A DNA stretch of 64,000 nucleotides from a virus. The notes beneath the pieces were generated by a model that saw nothing but the letters and a program-made list of their open reading frames with translations, was not told the DNA's origin and did not search any database. Position numbers and translations under genes: made by a program. Every line of letters begins with the position of its first letter. Within the stretch, counting starts at the first letter, position 1. This document shows positions 60,852 through 64,000 of the stretch, one piece after another. The stretch lies in the IMG/VR virus record IMGVR_UViG_3300029258_003221, positions 1 through 64,000 of that record. One strand, written 5' to 3'.

Positions 60852-61065
60852 ACATGTGCCTTCGCTGGTAATATTTGGCATCAGGGCTTTTTCGACCATA
60901 GACAGGTGGATTCTCATTATTATTGTGATGAGGAAACGCTCCAGCTCCTTTTTTAGCTATTTCTTTACTGTCACGTTCGACACTTCCCACGGATGAATCC
61001 ATGGTGCCACCACCACCCGGACCAGCAAGACTCTCTATCATCTGAAACCACTTTTTGAATGTCAT
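60817..61065 (-). CDS. Small basic-ended hypothetical protein
   Basis: An 82-residue protein (MTFKKWFQMIESLAGPGGGG start) with a Gly/Asn-rich middle (HHNNNENPPVYGRKSPDAKY) and a Lys/Met-rich end (KGMKKKMKKS). No Shine-Dalgarno is seen, but the leader on the minus strand reads TATATATTAGTG, shared with the divergent region at 58425-58440 and possibly a promoter element. The family is not recognised. Confidence 0.55.
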   Translation of the reverse strand: MTFKKWFQMIESLAGPGGGGTMDSSVGSVERDSKEIAKKGAGAFPHHNNNENPPVYGRKSPDAKYYQRRHMSKGMKKKMKKS

Positions 61066-61105
61066 AACACTAATATATACCAAACCAGCTTTGGAAAAGG
61101 TAAAC

Positions 61106-61624
61106 ATGAGCGATAATAATTGGAATGGCATCATGAAGGTGCTCTGGATCAAGCAGGAAAGAGATGGCGAAGTCATCTATGAACAAAATAACATTCGCAA
61201 TCTTTTACACACAGATGGTGAATCTTTCATTTTGAGAGCAGTTTTTACTGGTGGTCAGGTCAGTTCTGTGATTCCCACGAACTATTATCTGGGATTAGAT
61301 AACAGATCAGAAATTGTAGCAGCAAACACTTTAAGTAGTCTTGTTGCTGAACCAACTGGTGATGGCTATGTTCGACAAGCTGTAGCTTCTGCTGGGGATT
61401 TTGTGGTGACTCTTGAAGGTGTAAATTACCGAGCAACAAGTCCAATTGTTGCATTTCGTGCAGAAGGTGGTAGCTGGGGACCAGTCCAGAATATTTTTCT
61501 AACAGATAGTGCCACCACATCAGGCACATTAATATCTTCTGCTCAATTAGATACAGCAGTGACTGTTGCCGATGGGGATCAAGTTACCATGAGAATTGGC
61601 TTGGTGTTGAAAGATTGTCCATAA
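61106..61624 (+). CDS. Beta-rich protein, probably virion-associated
   Basis: A 172-residue protein: QNNIRNLLHTDGESFILRAVF, VIPTNYYLGLDNRSEIVAAN and the Thr/Ser/Gly-rich C-terminal third (TDSATTSGTLISSA). The pattern (conserved N-terminal LLHxxGExxIL, then YYLGLD) matches from memory small proteins encoded near tail-fibre or adhesin genes in many phages. No enzyme motif. It is divergent from the 82-residue gene and convergent to the next one, a single plus-strand gene. Confidence 0.62.
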   Translation: MSDNNWNGIMKVLWIKQERDGEVIYEQNNIRNLLHTDGESFILRAVFTGGQVSSVIPTNYYLGLDNRSEIVAANTLSSLVAEPTGDGYVRQAVASAGDFVVTLEGVNYRATSPIVAFRAEGGSWGPVQNIFLTDSATTSGTLISSAQLDTAVTVADGDQVTMRIGLVLKDCP

Positions 61625-61625
61625 A

Positions 61626-62114
61626 TCATCTTTCAGATTCAGATATTTCACCAATGTCAATATAATGCATGATTCTTAAGAAATCATCATTTTGTTTAAC
61701 TTTATTTTGCTCTCTATAATTCAAACGCTTAGAGCCTCCGTCCTCAATGTCCAAAAGAGATTTTGAGGAAATTTCAGATACAAATAAAGAATAATAATCA
61801 TCTCTTTGAGATTGATCCATATCTCTCCATTCTTTGTCGCTGATTCTTTTTGGCTCACTGCCTGCCCTGTTTGGCAGCGTAATTTCATATCCGTCTGCTA
61901 ATATCTTGACGGGATGCATTTTTTGATTGTTTTTGAGGTGATATTTGCAAAATATTTCCTTTGCTGGTTCGGATGTTGCTTTTCCCATGAACCATACTGG
62001 CACAGACACTCCTACAACTTCTACGGACTTTCCGTTGTGAAGATCATATCTTTGATCACGTGTCAGACGAATGTTGTGATGAATTGTTAGTGAAAGCATT
62101 TGTTTTGTGTTCAT
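61626..62114 (-). CDS. Hypothetical protein
   Basis: A 162-residue basic-to-neutral protein with a beta-rich first half (VEVVGVSVPVWFMGKATSEP, then PVKILADGYEITLPNRAG) and a polar helical end. It is convergent to the structural-type gene with a one-base gap and divergent from the serine protease gene at 62147. The family is not recognised. Confidence 0.62.
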   Translation of the reverse strand: MNTKQMLSLTIHHNIRLTRDQRYDLHNGKSVEVVGVSVPVWFMGKATSEPAKEIFCKYHLKNNQKMHPVKILADGYEITLPNRAGSEPKRISDKEWRDMDQSQRDDYYSLFVSEISSKSLLDIEDGGSKRLNYREQNKVKQNDDFLRIMHYIDIGEISESER

Positions 62115-62146
62115 ACATACCTTTAGGTCTTAACTGGAGTGTAACC

Positions 62147-63106
62147 ATGCAAGGAATTCGTGTAAAGTACATTTTGTATCCGATGTCAATCATAATGAGC
62201 ATAGTCATGTTAATTGGCATCAGTATAAGAGTGCAAAGAGCAAACGTTCTGGAAATATCTGTTGATAACTCTAATCCAGAATTGACGATGCCTATCGTTG
62301 AAAATGACCCTTATGCACACTTGGCTGCAAATGTAGCTCCTGTTCCCAAAAGAGGAATTGAGTATCGAAAATGGTTGCAGGCTTCTGTTAGAATTCGAGT
62401 ATCTTATGCATCAGGTTCAGGCACTATTGTCTATTACGATGATAAAACAGGTTGGGCATACATTCAGACATGTGGCCATCTTTGGGGTGGCATGAAAAGC
62501 AACATGTCAGCCGAAGAAGGTAAACGAAGAAAAGAAAAATGTCGTATCAATGTTTTTTATCACAACGAAAAGAAACTTGATCAACCAAAAACATACAGTG
62601 CAGATGTGTTGTATTACAATAACAGAGGTGGTCCCGGTGGTGGACACGATTGTGCGTTAATTCGATTTAAGCCCGATTGGAAACCAAATTATTTTCCTAT
62701 TGCACCTTCAGATTATCGATATAAACCGGGCTCAATGTTACATTCAACTGGATGCGATGGCGCAACAGAAGCTGCACATTATGATGTGCGTGTCATTGGG
62801 TTTTCTAATTCTTCTCAGTTTCCAAGTTTGGTCACTACAGAAAACAGTCCAAGACCCGGACGTTCGGGTGGAGGATTGATGAATGACAGTTATTTTGTGG
62901 CTATTTGCTGGGGCACTTCAGATCGTTCTGGTAATGGTAACGGGTTCTTTACACCATTGAGTACAGTACGATATTACAACGAAAAAAATGGATTTGGTTG
63001 GCTTAATGATGTTGGAAGTAGTTTGGCAAGACAAATCCCAATTAAAGACAGAAACAACCCTCAAAGAAGGTATGAACCAGATTACATTCCATTGCCGGGA
63101 CGTTAA
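62147..63106 (+). CDS. Membrane-anchored trypsin-like serine protease
   Basis: A 319-residue protein starting at ATG 62147 behind GGAGTG. Residues 8-28 are one membrane anchor, followed by an acidic stalk. The chymotrypsin-fold triad is visible: His111 in QTCGHLWGG, Asp168 in GHDCALIRF and Ser240 in RPGRSGGGLM, in the usual order. Two additional Cys (C110, C203) may pair. It would act outside the cytoplasm. Together with two M28, one M42 and one M4-like enzyme it makes five peptidases in this window. Confidence 0.83.
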   Translation: MQGIRVKYILYPMSIIMSIVMLIGISIRVQRANVLEISVDNSNPELTMPIVENDPYAHLAANVAPVPKRGIEYRKWLQASVRIRVSYASGSGTIVYYDDKTGWAYIQTCGHLWGGMKSNMSAEEGKRRKEKCRINVFYHNEKKLDQPKTYSADVLYYNNRGGPGGGHDCALIRFKPDWKPNYFPIAPSDYRYKPGSMLHSTGCDGATEAAHYDVRVIGFSNSSQFPSLVTTENSPRPGRSGGGLMNDSYFVAICWGTSDRSGNGNGFFTPLSTVRYYNEKNGFGWLNDVGSSLARQIPIKDRNNPQRRYEPDYIPLPGR

Positions 63107-63468
63107 ACGTTGTCTCTCCAAGCTTTACCGAGTTCGCCGATGTGATCAGAATGTACAACAGTATCAAAATCCTGTTGTGCTAGTTGGAGCAATTGTCTCG
63201 CATATCCTTGTCGCCTAACATCTGGCATTGTGTAAACATTGGCAATTTGGGCATTAGTTCCATCTCTTGATACAACCTGAAGGGCACTAACAGCCTGCCC
63301 ATCAACCATGTAAATGTATCGATAAGAACCATGCGGTGAGACATACTTCACCGCACCATTCTTAGTGTCACCGCCCAAATTTTCTTCTGGGCCAATCTGA
63401 CTGGTTTGACCTGCTGGACTCAGAAGGTATTGCAGCATTTCATTTTCTAACCAAAGTTTAAACTTCAT
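63103..63468 (-). CDS. GNAT-family N-acetyltransferase
   Basis: A 121-residue protein. The core strand-turn-helix IANVYTMPDVRRQGYARQLL (motif A with R-R-x-G-x-A) binds acetyl-CoA. YIYMVDGQAVSALQVVS precedes it, and VVHSDHIGELGKAWRDN ends the fold. The N-terminal 40 residues are Gly/Gln-rich. The substrate is unknown; phage GNATs can modify host proteins or small molecules. It is convergent to the serine protease with a four-base overlap. Confidence 0.75.
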   Translation of the reverse strand: MKFKLWLENEMLQYLLSPAGQTSQIGPEENLGGDTKNGAVKYVSPHGSYRYIYMVDGQAVSALQVVSRDGTNAQIANVYTMPDVRRQGYARQLLQLAQQDFDTVVHSDHIGELGKAWRDNV

Positions 63469-63480
63469 GCCTTATGTATG

Positions 63481-64000
63481 TCACAAGTTACTCATATCTC
63501 CATCCCATCCAGATTGCTGCGTGGAAAGAGGTTTGTAAAAAGGGCATTTGACACGAAAATCACATCTTTTACAGTGATGACCAACATTTCCCCAAACTTT
63601 ATCCGGGTCAGATTGTTCAATTCTTTTGAATGTCTTCAAAAGCTCTTGTTCAACTTTTATTAATGTTGATTCTGTGAAAGTCGCCGCTACTAAACTTCCA
63701 CCATCCACGTAATACAAACCTGCTTTAATGTTTTCAGGTTCAATTTCAAACTCTCGTTGTACCGCTCTTGCATAAACACACAATTGAAGATCCTGTGTGA
63801 TGGTTTTTCTTGTTTTTCTCCATCGACCTTTCTTGGTTGTTTTGTAATCTATGATCCAAGCTTTGTTGCCTTTAATGATCAAGCGGTCGATAAATCCTTT
63901 GACAAAACGTCCGTGAGGAGGATCAAGATCGTAGTAAATCTCATGTTCAACAATCCCATCTGTCCCCATGCTATCCATCAGTTTTTGAATGGATCTCAAA
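63481..64000 (-). CDS. RecB/Cas4-type PD-(D/E)XK nuclease, 5' part beyond window
   Basis: At least 172 residues, open at the right edge. FVKGFIDRLIIKGNKAWIID (Asp in the first strand pair), then YKTTKK (D-x-K), then LQLCVYARAV with the Gln-Tyr helix match the RecB-like exonuclease core. Near the end C-KRCDFRVKC-PF supplies Cys residues of a Cas4/AddB-type iron-sulfur cluster, whose first Cys would lie upstream. It probably degrades or processes DNA ends in recombination or replication. Only the C-terminal part can be judged. Confidence 0.78.
   Translation of the reverse strand, partial: LRSIQKLMDSMGTDGIVEHEIYYDLDPPHGRFVKGFIDRLIIKGNKAWIIDYKTTKKGRWRKTRKTITQDLQLCVYARAVQREFEIEPENIKAGLYYVDGGSLVAATFTESTLIKVEQELLKTFKRIEQSDPDKVWGNVGHHCKRCDFRVKCPFYKPLSTQQSGWDGDMSNL

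Noticed and set aside
1-64000. Genome-wide reassignment of TAG to an amino acid
   Set aside because: At least ten ORFs end in TAG (for example those ending at 14044, 18960, 20602, 21131, 24694, 27186, 28489, 59927 and 60851, and the minus-strand one at 21128). Long essential genes contain no internal TAG. Any suppression must be partial or local.

Overview
The window is a stretch of a large, AT-rich tailed-phage genome of T4-like (myovirus) build. The evidence is a head module on the minus strand between about 38.7 and 54.0 kb: large terminase, portal, U9-type prohead protease, coiled-coil scaffold and a gp23-like major capsid protein, with one exact T4-type late promoter box. There are no ribosomal RNAs or host housekeeping operons. 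The host cannot be read directly. A histone-H1-like protein and a tiny twin-arginine-leader ORF resemble planctomycete proteins from memory, so a planctomycete-like host is only a weak guess.

Layout. 0-3.4 kb: structural-type proteins, a LAGLIDADG endonuclease, a membrane protein with acidic repeats, and an H1-like DNA-binding protein. 3.4-7.7 kb: small genes, a Rieske-type protein, then a tRNA island. Its middle tRNA has a CUA anticodon (amber suppressor). The genes on both sides of the island each carry an in-frame TAG within the first six codons, directly after a well-placed Shine-Dalgarno and ATG. 8.6-9.1 kb: a decayed IS200/IS605 element. 9.5-14.6 kb: surface-glycan genes (pyruvyltransferase-like, GT-B, a tandem pair of GT-A enzymes, PIG-L deacetylase). 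14.6-30.8 kb: many small metabolic and accessory genes, including Hsp20, dCMP deaminase, PPAT-like, an Acb1-type and two or three other 2H phosphoesterases, a class-II aaRS-like core, MazG-like proteins, M28 and M42 peptidases, parvulin, cobalamin adenosyltransferase and a sugar-nucleotide reductase. 31.2-35.6 kb: an IS607-type element whose recombinase and TnpB genes flank two translationally coupled extra genes, one a 663-residue chimeric LAGLIDADG protein. 35.5-38.6 kb: small ORFs and a homing endonuclease beside the capsid gene. 38.7-54.0 kb: head module, with a mini-intein in the portal and a GIY-YIG-like protein next to it. 54.1-64 kb: membrane-anchored M28 protease, ferritin-like protein, 7Fe ferredoxin, CYTH phosphatase, thermolysin-like protease, trypsin-like protease, GNAT and RecB/Cas4-type nuclease.

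How the parts may work together. The virion genes follow T4 logic. Around them lie counter-defence candidates (2H phosphoesterases), nucleotide-pool genes, surface-glycan genes, five peptidases and iron/redox proteins. Homing endonucleases, an intein and two TnpB-bearing elements show heavy mobile-DNA load, concentrated at conserved head genes. The most interesting candidate system is the suppressor tRNA with its two flanking amber-interrupted genes. TAG is still used as an ordinary stop in at least ten ORFs here, so this is not a wholesale code change; it looks more like a local translational gate that opens only when the phage suppressor tRNA is present.
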